Assembly (NCBI GenBank): GCA_014237395.1 | Contig: JABZFP010000042.1 | Location: 1 to 39,278, forward strand | Reading direction: 5' to 3' | DNA: 39,278 nucleotides | Source of the DNA: Desulfobacteraceae bacterium | GTDB taxonomy: Bacteria; Desulfobacterota; Desulfobacteria; Desulfobacterales; UBA5852 | Part shown: in pieces, positions 8,236-15,575 of the stretch | How positions within the stretch are numbered: the first letter of the stretch is position 1 | Layout: the number at the start of each line of letters is the position of its first letter | The notes under the pieces: generated by a model | Databases searched by the model: none | Told to the model about the DNA's origin: nothing | Seen by the model: the letters and a program-made list of their open reading frames with translations, nothing else | Program-made: the position numbers and the translations under genes

Positions 8236-8287
8236 ACCTAAAAACCAAAGACGAAAATATCGTTTGCAAAGCGCCCTTCGCTGAGAC

Positions 8288-9538
8288 TTACTTGAGTTTG
8301 TAAAGCATCTCGCCGGCGTGTTCCACCAAAAGAATGCCTTCGCCCTCCTTGCGGCGGTAATCTTCGATCCGAATCTGCGCGGGGTCCATGAAGCCTAAAT
8401 TGATCCGGCGGCAGACGTCCTCCGGTATTCCAGTGGCCAGGACGACCTCGATGCGGGGTCGCTCCACGCCGTTTTCAAAGGTGCCGGTGCCCCGCACGTG
8501 GGTCGAATGGGCCAGCACCCCGCGAGGCACGTCCCGGAAGAGGTCCATCTGTTCCAGGAAATAGTCCCGTACATGGTAGCCGACTTTTTCGATCCAGTCC
8601 CCCCAGGTGCGCGAGATATGGGTGATGTGTGGACCATAGATGATCAGTCGGCCGCCGTCCGCCACCACCTGTTCCAGCTTGTACATGACTTTGCCGGCCA
8701 CCCAGATCTCATCATACATGGTCGGCGCCTGACCGAGAACGACAGGGAAGGGGGCTTCCCGGTAGACGATGTGCACCCGGTCGGACAGGTCGGCGGCCTG
8801 TGACCAGGAGTCGACCACATGGCCGACATAGAGCCCGCAAAGCTGGTTGGCGGGAGTGACCACCATGGCGATGTTGTGCACCGGGATATCGACCATTTCC
8901 AGGGCGCGGTGGATGACACCCCGGACCAGGGTGTTTTTGGTGCCGATGATGCCGGCACAGGTGATGACCGCCCCCAGCCAGTGGAAAAAATGCAGAAAAT
9001 CCCCTCCGGCAATGCCGGGGAAAAGGTATTTGGCCCCTCCTGAGAAACCCACCACCTCGTGGGGGAAGACCGGTCCCAGGATCAGGATCAGGTCATAGTC
9101 GAAGATGGCGCGGTTGATGGCGACGGGGACGCGCTCCTTGAGCCGTCCTTGGGAAAAGGCATCGATTTCCAGTGCTTCAAGGTGACCGATGGTCGCGAGC
9201 GTGTCGGGAAGATCCCAGCGGTGGTTGAGGAAGCGGCAGCCGGCGAATTGCTTTTTCCGATCCTTCTCAGAGATGCCGTAGAGTCTCAGGATGTCAGCTT
9301 CCGGCATGGGCGGGTGGGTCCCTAAGGCCACCATGAAATCCAGTGCGGTACAATGGGGACCGACCGTTTCCTGCAGGGATTGGATCATCATGGGCAAAGG
9401 ACAGGTGCGTGTGGCATCCGGAGTCAGCACCAGCACGCGTTTGCCGGCATAGAGGGACCGCGGGGTACCGGCGTCGATGATACGCCGAACCTCCTGTGCC
9501 GCAACGATCATGTCGGGATGGCCGGTTCCGGAAACCAT
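8288..9538 (-). CDS. LarA-type nickel-dependent 2-hydroxyacid racemase/epimerase
   Basis: 416-residue LarA family (DUF2088) protein. Compared from memory with lactate racemase LarA (D72, R75, H108, H174, K184, H200), it has D41 and R44 (TPDATR), H75 (ALGTHPPM), H160 (VFPHEVVGF), K170 (SGGAKYLFPG) and H186 (HFFHW). The H-K-H spacings of 10 and 16 match exactly, so the pincer-cofactor lysine and nickel ligand are kept. The family includes lactate and malate racemases and a D-gluconate 2-epimerase. With uxaC, gntK and gnd next door, a sugar-acid substrate such as mannonate/gluconate is a good guess, not proof. The cofactor makers LarB, LarC and LarE are not in the window. ATG 9538 follows AAGGA, which lies at the very end of an SDR remnant. 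Confidence 0.85.
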   Translation of the reverse strand: MVSGTGHPDMIVAAQEVRRIIDAGTPRSLYAGKRVLVLTPDATRTCPLPMMIQSLQETVGPHCTALDFMVALGTHPPMPEADILRLYGISEKDRKKQFAGCRFLNHRWDLPDTLATIGHLEALEIDAFSQGRLKERVPVAINRAIFDYDLILILGPVFPHEVVGFSGGAKYLFPGIAGGDFLHFFHWLGAVITCAGIIGTKNTLVRGVIHRALEMVDIPVHNIAMVVTPANQLCGLYVGHVVDSWSQAADLSDRVHIVYREAPFPVVLGQAPTMYDEIWVAGKVMYKLEQVVADGGRLIIYGPHITHISRTWGDWIEKVGYHVRDYFLEQMDLFRDVPRGVLAHSTHVRGTGTFENGVERPRIEVVLATGIPEDVCRRINLGFMDPAQIRIEDYRRKEGEGILLVEHAGEMLYKLK

Positions 9539-9548
9539 GGCAGTCCTT

Positions 9549-9653
9549 TCAAATATTGTGAATCAGGTAGCCCCCGTCCACCGGGATGGATATACCGGTG
9601 ACGAATCCGGAGGCTTTCTCGCTGGCCAGAAAAAGGGTGGCCACGCGGATTTA
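9549..9653 (-). pseudogene. Short-chain dehydrogenase remnant, C-terminal 33 codons
   Basis: On the minus strand the frame from 9650 down to a TGA at 9549-9551 reads TLFLASEKASGFVTGISIPV followed by DGGYLIHNI, the standard C-terminal end of classical SDR enzymes (FLAS...TG...DGG). Directly upstream in frame is a TAA (9651-9653), and no SDR catalytic or cofactor motif is seen before it. It is therefore a relic that lost its body. It ends 11 bases before the LarA-like start and supplies that gene's ribosome-binding region, so the two were probably once neighbours in one operon. SDRs often serve as mannonate/fructuronate or other sugar-acid oxidoreductases. Confidence 0.75.
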
Positions 9654-9797
9654 CTACTCCACGGACCGGAAGCTGTCAACGCACAACGGCCGGCGGTAAT
9701 TCGGGTGGGGAATGTTTGGGGATTGACCATTGCATTGCTGGTTTGATTTGCCTTAAAGTAGCGTTATCCGAAAACATGCAAAAGGAGATGAGCCGCC

Positions 9798-10790
9798 ATG
9801 CGTGTCATACGGTGGGGGGTTGTCGGGTGCGGCGAGATTGTCAGGCGACGCGTGGGACCGGCCTTGAAATCGCTCCCCGGCTGCGAGATTGCCGGGGTGG
9901 CGCGCCGGGATCCGGAGCGTCTCGAAAGCTGCTGTGAGAAAATGCAGGTCGAACGGGGATTTACCGACTGGCGCGACTTGGTGCGGGATGACGCTATCGA
10001 CGCCGTGTACATTGCGACACCGGTTCGCACGCACTGCGACCAGCTTTTGGCCGCACTGGAACACGGCAAGCATGTGCTCTGCGAGAAGCCCCTGGGGATG
10101 AATGCGGGCGAATGCCGGAAGATGTGGGCGGCCAGTCAAAACAGTGCCGGCACTCTCGGGGTCGCCTATTACCGTCATTATTATCCCGCCGTCCTGCGGA
10201 TAAAGGAAATCATGGCGTCGGGGGAGATCGGCGATACGATCCGGGCGTGGGCCGAGACGTCCGAAACCTTTCTGCCGTCGGCGGACCATCCCCGGCGCTG
10301 GATTCTGGACAAGTCCCAGGCCGGCGGCGGCAGTTTGATGGACTTCGGCTGTCATCGCATCGAAGTGATGCTTCATCTTCTGGGAAAAGAGATTGCAGCC
10401 GGTGGTGTATGTGGAAAGGTCTATGGGGATCATGATGTGGAGGATTCCGCGACGGTGGCGATTCAGTTTGCAAGCGGCGCCAACGGTGTGGTTACTGCCA
10501 CCCGCGGCGGAACAGTGGAGCGGGATGTCGTTTGCATCCAGGGGACGCATGGCGTCGTGCAGGTGGACAACCTCAACGGCGGCTGGCTGACCGTGACCGG
10601 GGAGACCGGGACCCGGCAAGAAACCCGGCCCTGCCATGCCAATCCCCATCTGCCCCTTATCGAGGATTTCTGCGATGCCATTCGGGAAAAGCGTCCGCCC
10701 GACGTCGACGCCGAAACCGGCTGGCGGGTCCAGCGCATCATCGACGCCGTATACCGGAATCGTTCTTTCATCAACGGAGAAGCGCAATGA
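9798..10790 (+). CDS. Gfo/Idh/MocA-family oxidoreductase
   Basis: 330-residue NAD(P)-dependent oxidoreductase of the glucose-fructose oxidoreductase/inositol dehydrogenase family. The N-terminal Rossmann domain has GVVGCGEI (7-14), YIATPVRTH, and EKPLG with the conserved lysine at 97. The C-terminal domain has GGGSLMDFGCHRIEVML with D182 and H186 as the likely catalytic pair. Family members act on sugars, polyols and sugar acids; the substrate cannot be read from sequence. ATG 9798 lies behind AAGGAG (about 9782-9787). Its stop overlaps the next gene's start as ATGA (10787-10790). It runs divergently from the LarA-like gene, in a sugar-acid neighbourhood. Confidence 0.9.
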   Translation: MRVIRWGVVGCGEIVRRRVGPALKSLPGCEIAGVARRDPERLESCCEKMQVERGFTDWRDLVRDDAIDAVYIATPVRTHCDQLLAALEHGKHVLCEKPLGMNAGECRKMWAASQNSAGTLGVAYYRHYYPAVLRIKEIMASGEIGDTIRAWAETSETFLPSADHPRRWILDKSQAGGGSLMDFGCHRIEVMLHLLGKEIAAGGVCGKVYGDHDVEDSATVAIQFASGANGVVTATRGGTVERDVVCIQGTHGVVQVDNLNGGWLTVTGETGTRQETRPCHANPHLPLIEDFCDAIREKRPPDVDAETGWRVQRIIDAVYRNRSFINGEAQ

Positions 10791-11791
10791 GCCAACGGAT
10801 CCCGCTGGAAACCATGCTGGATGTATTCGTCCGCAATCTTCGCAACGTCGGCTTTGAAAGCGATCGTGCCCGCCGTTGTGCATCGATTTTCGCCGAAAAC
10901 AGTGCCGTTGGAGTTTCTTCCCACGGTTTGAACCGCTTTCCGGAATTCATCGATTTTGTCCGCCGGAGAATTGTGAATCCCGCGGCCGAGATGGTATGCA
11001 CGGCCCGGTTTGGTGCCTGGGAACAATGGAACGGCGGGTTGGGGCCCGGGCCGCTCAATGCCTGCGATGCCACCATCAGGGCCATCGAACTGGCGCGCCG
11101 CCACGGGATTGGCTGTGTGGGGCTGCAGCAGACCAACCACTGGATGCGGGGTGGCTGCTATGGCTGGATGGCGGCGGAGGAAGGTCTGGCGTTCATGGCC
11201 TGGACCAATACGAAACCCAACATGCCCCCCTGGGGGGCAACGGACTGCCATCTGGGGAACAACCCCCTCGTGCTGGCCGTGCCGCGGCCAAGCGGTCCGG
11301 TGGTGCTGGACATGGCCATGAGCCAGTTTTCCTTCGGCCGCCTCGAAACCTACCTTCGTGAAGGGAAACCGTTGCCCGTGGCGGGGGGTTACGATGCGGA
11401 CGGTGTCGTGACCACCGATCCCGGAGCGATATTGAGCAGCAACCGGGTTCTGCCGATCGGCTGCTGGAAAGGCGCCGGACTTGCGATGCTGTTGGACAGC
11501 CTGGCGGCACTGGTTTCCGGTGGCGACACGACTTGTCGTATTGGCCAGCGAGATCCGGAGTACGGTGTTTCGCAGGTATTCATCGCGGTGGATGTCACCC
11601 GCGCCGGGGCGTCGCGGGGGGACGGACTGATGGACGAGCTTGTTGCCGATCTGCGGGCCTCCCGTCCGGACGGCGAGAATGGAGATGTGCGCTATCCCGG
11701 CCAGCGGATACGGGAAATGCACCGGGAAAGTTTGGAAAAAGGTGTACCGGTGGATCCGGCTATCTGGGAGCAGGTGGTTTCGGGGTTGTAG
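10787..11791 (+). CDS. YiaK/DlgD-type 2,3-diketo-L-gulonate reductase-like oxidoreductase
   Basis: 334 residues, Ldh2/malate dehydrogenase-like family. It follows E. coli YiaK closely: GVSSHGLNRFPEFI with the conserved histidine at 46, GCVGLQQTNHWMRGGCYGW, MPPWGATDCHLGNNPL, VLDMAMSQFSFGRLE, GGYDADG and LPIGCWKGAGLAM. YiaK reduces 2,3-diketo-L-gulonate with NADH. The present enzyme probably acts on a keto sugar acid, perhaps a uronate-derived one, but the exact substrate is uncertain. The start at 10787 overlaps the stop of the Gfo/Idh gene by four bases; the open frame upstream of it to 10532 is only a shadow of that gene. The two form a two-gene operon. Confidence 0.88.
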   Translation: MSQRIPLETMLDVFVRNLRNVGFESDRARRCASIFAENSAVGVSSHGLNRFPEFIDFVRRRIVNPAAEMVCTARFGAWEQWNGGLGPGPLNACDATIRAIELARRHGIGCVGLQQTNHWMRGGCYGWMAAEEGLAFMAWTNTKPNMPPWGATDCHLGNNPLVLAVPRPSGPVVLDMAMSQFSFGRLETYLREGKPLPVAGGYDADGVVTTDPGAILSSNRVLPIGCWKGAGLAMLLDSLAALVSGGDTTCRIGQRDPEYGVSQVFIAVDVTRAGASRGDGLMDELVADLRASRPDGENGDVRYPGQRIREMHRESLEKGVPVDPAIWEQVVSGL

Positions 11792-11855
11792 GGCCTGGGG
11801 CGCTTTTTGCTCGTGACGCCTCGCGATCCGGCGGATGACGAGGACGCCTGTCGCT

Positions 11856-12377
11856 TCAGTCGCCCAGGTGGTCGATGAGCCGGCCGCTGGTCTGGCGCAG
11901 GTACTGGCTCATCTGCTTGGCGATCTTGAGGGCCAGGGTGATGCCGATACCCGGCATGGCCTCGTTGAGGCCGTTGAACTGGGCGGCCGTCATGACGAAC
12001 AGGGTGGCGTCGGAGCCGGTCACGGCAGACGCCGAACGCGGCTCGCCGTCAATGATCGACATCTCACCGATGGTCTTGCCCGGTCCGATGGTGGTGATTT
12101 TTTTGGGCGTACGCTGGGAGTCGAACTTCACCACGTCCACCCGCCCCTTGATGATCAACACCATATAGGCGCTTTTTTCGCCCTCGCAAAACAAGACGGT
12201 GTCCTGGGCGACGTCATAGACGCTCATGTAGCGGACGAGTTTTTTGAGCTGATCGAAACTGAATTCAACGGACCAGCGGGTGGCATCGATCAACTCGGCT
12301 TTTTCGACGATGGAGAGATCTTTTTTTTCCTGGGCCAGTAACCCCGGTGCCTTGATAAGATCTTGGGCAGATAGCAT
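11856..12377 (-). CDS. Stand-alone cyclic-nucleotide-binding domain protein
   Basis: 173 residues with one CRP-like cyclic-nucleotide-binding beta-roll at about 40-160 and no DNA-binding helix-turn-helix. The phosphate-binding cassette reads GKTIGEMSIIDGEPRSASAV, with G104-E105 and R114-S115-A116 in the places used for ribose and phosphate contact. There is no signal peptide or membrane segment. ATG 12377 has GAGGAT upstream (12386-12391 region). It lies 126 bases downstream of the ATP synthase b gene on the same strand, so it may be the last gene of that operon and could sense a nucleotide for it; this link is inference. The Pfam-level call is secure, the role unknown. Confidence 0.82.
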   Translation of the reverse strand: MLSAQDLIKAPGLLAQEKKDLSIVEKAELIDATRWSVEFSFDQLKKLVRYMSVYDVAQDTVLFCEGEKSAYMVLIIKGRVDVVKFDSQRTPKKITTIGPGKTIGEMSIIDGEPRSASAVTGSDATLFVMTAAQFNGLNEAMPGIGITLALKIAKQMSQYLRQTSGRLIDHLGD

Positions 12378-12503
12378 GGCACGTCATCCTCGATTGGCCG
12401 AAATCGGCTGTGGAATGGTTTCCGGTTTGCCTTGAAGGCATTATCGGCGTTTTTTCGAAAGACTTGAGTCGCGATGACGATGAGGGGCGATGGCGCGTCG
12501 CAC

Positions 12504-13094
12504 CTATGGCTGTCGGCCGGCGACGCTTTTCAGGAAATGATCGGTCAGGGTCTGCTCGATAGCGGGGGTCATATGTTTCGAAAACTCCTGCGTGGCGATC
12601 TGAATGGCCGTATCGACCATTTCGTTGCGCAGGGTCTGACAGGCGTCGCGGTATCGGGCTTCGATGAGTTGGTGTGCTTTGGCAAGGCGCCTTTCGGCTT
12701 CCTGCCGGCCGGACTCGATGATCTCGCGGCGTTCCAGCCCGGCCCGCTGCATGATACGCTCGTGATAATCCTCGGCTTTTTCCTTGCGCGCCGCCAGGCT
12801 TGCCTGCAAGGCCTGGACCTCATCTTTCAGCCGGCATTTTTCGTTTTCAAGCCGATCGAGGGTTTCCTGGATGGCCTCCTGCTGGGATTTTAAAAACTGG
12901 CCCAGGGGTTTGCGGAGAAATTTGAAGAGCAGCGCCAGCAAAATCGCGAAATTGACCCACATCATCACCACGTCGTAGGTGGAACGCCAGCTGCTGGTGT
13001 CGGCTGCCAGTGCCGCCAGCGGAAACCACAGGCTTGCCCCCAGCGTTAGCAGTGTCGTCTTAAAACAAATCCAACGGGGTGCCGTAATGGTCAC
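12504..13094 (-). CDS. atpF: F-type ATP synthase subunit b
   Basis: 196 residues. Unusually it begins with a signal-peptide-like stretch (about 1-31, ending LAALAAD), followed by one membrane helix at about 42-63 (MMWVNFAILLALLFKFL) and a long charged coiled coil with many K/E/R residues to the end. This is the peripheral-stalk b subunit that holds F1 against the a subunit. The start ATGA overlaps the stop of the b' gene (13091-13094). No delta, alpha, gamma, beta or epsilon gene follows, so its F1 partner must be encoded elsewhere. Confidence 0.88.
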   Translation of the reverse strand: MTITAPRWICFKTTLLTLGASLWFPLAALAADTSSWRSTYDVVMMWVNFAILLALLFKFLRKPLGQFLKSQQEAIQETLDRLENEKCRLKDEVQALQASLAARKEKAEDYHERIMQRAGLERREIIESGRQEAERRLAKAHQLIEARYRDACQTLRNEMVDTAIQIATQEFSKHMTPAIEQTLTDHFLKSVAGRQP

Positions 13095-13546
13095 GATACG
13101 GTTCTCCTGGGCTGGAACTGCTGGATAATGGATTGGGCCAGTTCCTGCGATTCATGTTCGACCTGCCGCCGCGCGCTTGCCAGGGAGGCTTCCAATTGTT
13201 CTTCCGACTCCTGCTGGATGGCCCTGATTTCTTCCAGGGCGCTGTCCATCAATCGTTTGGCTTCTTTACGGCCTTCTTCCTGCAGCGCTTCACCGGCACG
13301 TTGGGCCGTCGCTCGCAGCTGATTCTCCTCTGCTTCCGCCTGATCGGAAAGGGCGTCGATTTCTTCCTCGAGCAAGTGGATATCCTGTCGCAGGGACAAA
13401 AAATGGACCTCCCTGTCCGCCATGTTGCGCCGCACCGGCCGAAACATGACGCGGTTGATCAGGAAGAGAAAGATCAGGAAAAAGATCAACTGAACCCATA
13501 GGGTTTCGTTGATGGTGATGAGGGCCGTTGTCTTGATAATTTCCAT
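13091..13546 (-). CDS. F-type ATP synthase subunit b'
   Basis: 151 residues: a short N-terminus, a single membrane helix at about 17-36 (LWVQLIFFLIFLFLINRVMF) containing the FLFLINRVMFRPV pattern of b/b' subunits, then a polar coiled coil. Together with the b gene it would form a hetero-dimeric peripheral stalk, as in photosynthetic and many delta-proteobacterial enzymes. It lies 55 bases after the c gene and overlaps the b gene. Confidence 0.86.
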   Translation of the reverse strand: MEIIKTTALITINETLWVQLIFFLIFLFLINRVMFRPVRRNMADREVHFLSLRQDIHLLEEEIDALSDQAEAEENQLRATAQRAGEALQEEGRKEAKRLMDSALEEIRAIQQESEEQLEASLASARRQVEHESQELAQSIIQQFQPRRTVS

Positions 13547-13601
13547 AGGGCCACCGCTTATTCCCGCCTGTCATATAAGGTTTCCCGGGAAACCGTCAGG
13601 A

Positions 13602-13850
13602 TTAGACGACAAACAAGAGCAACAGGGCGATCACCAGGGAATAGATCCCTGTGGATTCGGCGACCGCCTGTCCCACCAGCATGGTCCGTGTCAGCAGTCC
13701 GGCTTCCTTGGGATTCCGGCCGATGGCCTCGCACGCCTTGGCGGCCGCCATGCCTTCACCGACCCCCGGGCCGATGGCGCCTAAACCCATGGACAACCCG
13801 GCACCCAAGAGCGCCGCCGCTTTTACCAGATCCACTCCTTCGATTGCCAT
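13602..13850 (-). CDS. atpE: F-type ATP synthase subunit c with two-carboxylate Na+-type site
   Basis: 82-residue hairpin of two membrane helices, the normal proteolipid size. Helix 1 contains GAIGPGVGEGMAAAKA with E32; helix 2 contains VGQAVAESTGIYSLV with E65, S66, T67 and Y70. E65-S66-T67-Y70 is the known Na+ ligand set of the Ilyobacter c-ring. Glutamate instead of glutamine at 32 gives the two-carboxylate form described for Fusobacterium nucleatum and N-type ATPases. So it probably couples Na+, by analogy. ATG 13850 follows AAGGAGA. It stands 57 bases after the giant c gene. Confidence 0.93.
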   Translation of the reverse strand: MAIEGVDLVKAAALLGAGLSMGLGAIGPGVGEGMAAAKACEAIGRNPKEAGLLTRTMLVGQAVAESTGIYSLVIALLLLFVV

Positions 13851-13907
13851 TGCATTCTCCTTGCTTTCAAAAAAGGTTGATCCAAATTAAACAAGACAAT
13901 CATCTCC

Positions 13908-14891
13908 TTAAACGACAAAGATGAGCACTAGGCTGACCACCATGGCGTATATGGCGGTGGATTGGGAAACAGCTTGCCCCACCAGCATGATTCGCATCAA
14001 ATCACCGGCGTAATCGGCACGCCGGGCGACCCACCGTACCGCCCCTTCCGCCGTCATGCCGTTGCCGATACCGGGGCCGATACCGCCCAGCCCCATGCAC
14101 AACCCGGCGCTCAGCAACCCCACCGACGCACTCAGCGCCGTCGATTCGGGAAACGACCGGAACATCAGGACGAAACTGATCAGCAGCCCGAAAACGGATG
14201 GTGTCTGGGCCACGGCCTGACCCACCAGCATCGTCGTCGTGACCGCCGTGGCGGTTTCGGGCTGACGCGAAACGCCTTCGCAACTGGCCCCGGCCGCCAT
14301 GCCGCCGCCATAGCCGGAGCCGATGGCGGCCAGGCCGGTGCTGAGGCCGGCCCCGATCAGGGCGGCGCAGGTGGGAAAGGCCGCCAGATCGCCGGTCGGT
14401 TTAAACAGGAGAATCAGGGCCACCACCATGGCAAAGATGGCCGGGGTCTGACACACGGCGGTTCCGATCAGCATGTTGGTGGTGATGCGTCCGGATATGG
14501 CGGGTTGGCGGGCAATGGCGAGACAGGAGCGCCCGGCGGGAATGCCGGCACCAACACCGGACCCGATCGCCCCGAAGCCCATGCACAATCCCGCTGCCAG
14601 GAGGGATGCGGCTTTCGCAATGCCCGGATCGGTAATATCCATAAACAGCAGCAAGATGGCGACCACCAGAGAGAAAATGGAAGCCGATTCGGAAATCGCC
14701 TGACCCACGAGCATGTTCTTGATGATGTCGCCGGCATTTTCCTGGCTGCGGGCAATGGCTTCAGATGCACGGCTGGCCGTGTATCCTTCTCCGGTAGCCG
14801 CCCCGATCGCCCCCAACCCCATGGCGAGGGCGCCGCCGATAAAGGCCGCGGTATGCGTAAGGGCCAGGTTGTCCATTCCCAATAGGGTCAT
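13908..14891 (-). CDS. Giant ATP synthase c subunit: four fused c hairpins, one carboxylate
   Basis: 327 residues made of four tandem c-type repeats (about 1-84, 85-164, 165-245, 246-327), giving eight membrane helices. Each repeat keeps the glycine-rich helix 1, a polar loop (IARSQ, IARQP, VSRQP, VARRA) and the G-[QT]-A-[VI] start of helix 2. Only repeat 1 has the ion carboxylate: E68 (AISESASIF) with a second glutamate, E35, in helix 1. Repeats 2-4 carry Q148 (CQTPAIF), Q229 (AQTPSVF) and Q310 (SQSTAIY), and A115, G196 and N277 at the helix-1 site. The repeats have diverged, so this is not a recent duplication or an assembly error. It starts at ATG 14891, overlapping the a-subunit stop by ATGA. 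It would insert as four hairpins in the rotor while binding one ion. Confidence 0.93.
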   Translation of the reverse strand: MTLLGMDNLALTHTAAFIGGALAMGLGAIGAATGEGYTASRASEAIARSQENAGDIIKNMLVGQAISESASIFSLVVAILLLFMDITDPGIAKAASLLAAGLCMGFGAIGSGVGAGIPAGRSCLAIARQPAISGRITTNMLIGTAVCQTPAIFAMVVALILLFKPTGDLAAFPTCAALIGAGLSTGLAAIGSGYGGGMAAGASCEGVSRQPETATAVTTTMLVGQAVAQTPSVFGLLISFVLMFRSFPESTALSASVGLLSAGLCMGLGGIGPGIGNGMTAEGAVRWVARRADYAGDLMRIMLVGQAVSQSTAIYAMVVSLVLIFVV

Positions 14892-15562
14892 TTCAACTGT
14901 ACCGAGATGTAGACCACGGTGAGCATGGTAAACACAAATGCCTGTATCGTTCCGACGAAAAGCCCGAAAAAGACGTTGAGAAACGGCGGCAGAAGGATGC
15001 TGAAGGTCAGGTATGAGACCACCAGGATGATAATGGCACCCCCCATGATATTGCCAAAAAGACGAAAGGAGATGGATACGATCTTGGCCAGTTCGCCGAT
15101 CACGTTCAGCGGCATCAAGAAGAAAACCGGCTCGAAATACGATTTGATGTAGGCTTTGAAGCCTTTTTCGCGGATGCCCACATAGTGCGCGACCACGAAA
15201 CCGAGTAAGCCGAGACTCAAGGGCGTATTCAGATCGCGGGTGGGTTCTTCGAGATGGGGCAAGATACCCAGCCAGTTGGATAAGAGAAGGAAGATAAAGA
15301 GGGCGCAGATCAGCGGGGCGTATCTTTTGGCGTGGGTTCTGCCCAGGGCTTCTTCCGTAAGACCGAAGAACGTCAGCACGATCAATTCACCGACGATCTG
15401 GAAGCGGCTGGGCGGCATGCTTCTTTTCCGGCTGACTGTAAATCCGAATGTCAGCGCAAGAAAAAAAACGATGGCGGTCATCACCAGCACTTCCAGATTG
15501 ATCGTGACGGTGTATCCGGGCAAAGGGATCAGCAGTTGATGAATTTCACCCAAACGATCCAT
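14888..15562 (-). CDS. atpB: F-type ATP synthase subunit a
   Basis: 224-residue membrane channel subunit. Several hydrophobic helices are visible; the essential stator arginine is R167 in SISFRLFGNIMGGA, and the last helix holds GTIQAFVFTMLTVVYIS. ALFIFLLLSNWLGILP and PTRDLNTPLSL match the family. At the place of the glutamate found in E. coli (R-L-F-G-N...A-G-E) it has GGA. The frame is open upstream to 15661, but ATG 15562 with GGGAACAGG in front gives the usual N-terminus. It is followed with an ATGA overlap by the fused c gene, so a and the giant c are tightly coupled. Confidence 0.92.
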   Translation of the reverse strand: MDRLGEIHQLLIPLPGYTVTINLEVLVMTAIVFFLALTFGFTVSRKRSMPPSRFQIVGELIVLTFFGLTEEALGRTHAKRYAPLICALFIFLLLSNWLGILPHLEEPTRDLNTPLSLGLLGFVVAHYVGIREKGFKAYIKSYFEPVFFLMPLNVIGELAKIVSISFRLFGNIMGGAIIILVVSYLTFSILLPPFLNVFFGLFVGTIQAFVFTMLTVVYISVQLK

Positions 15563-15575
15563 GGCCTGTTCCCGT

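Noticed and set aside
8036..8284. 82-codon open frame in the dispersed repeat
   Set aside because: Arg/Pro-rich translation of a repeat whose counterpart at 23339 does not keep the frame.
10463..11722. 419-codon minus-strand open frame opposite the Gfo/Idh and YiaK genes
   Set aside because: Both sense genes have strong family matches; the antisense frame shows no motif.
13962..14885. 307-codon plus-strand open frame opposite the giant c gene
   Set aside because: Low-complexity Gly/His/Gln-rich shadow of the repeated membrane protein.
13908..14891. Giant c as an assembly or recent-duplication artefact
   Set aside because: The four repeats differ throughout in sequence and at the key residues, so collapse or duplication of reads cannot explain them.
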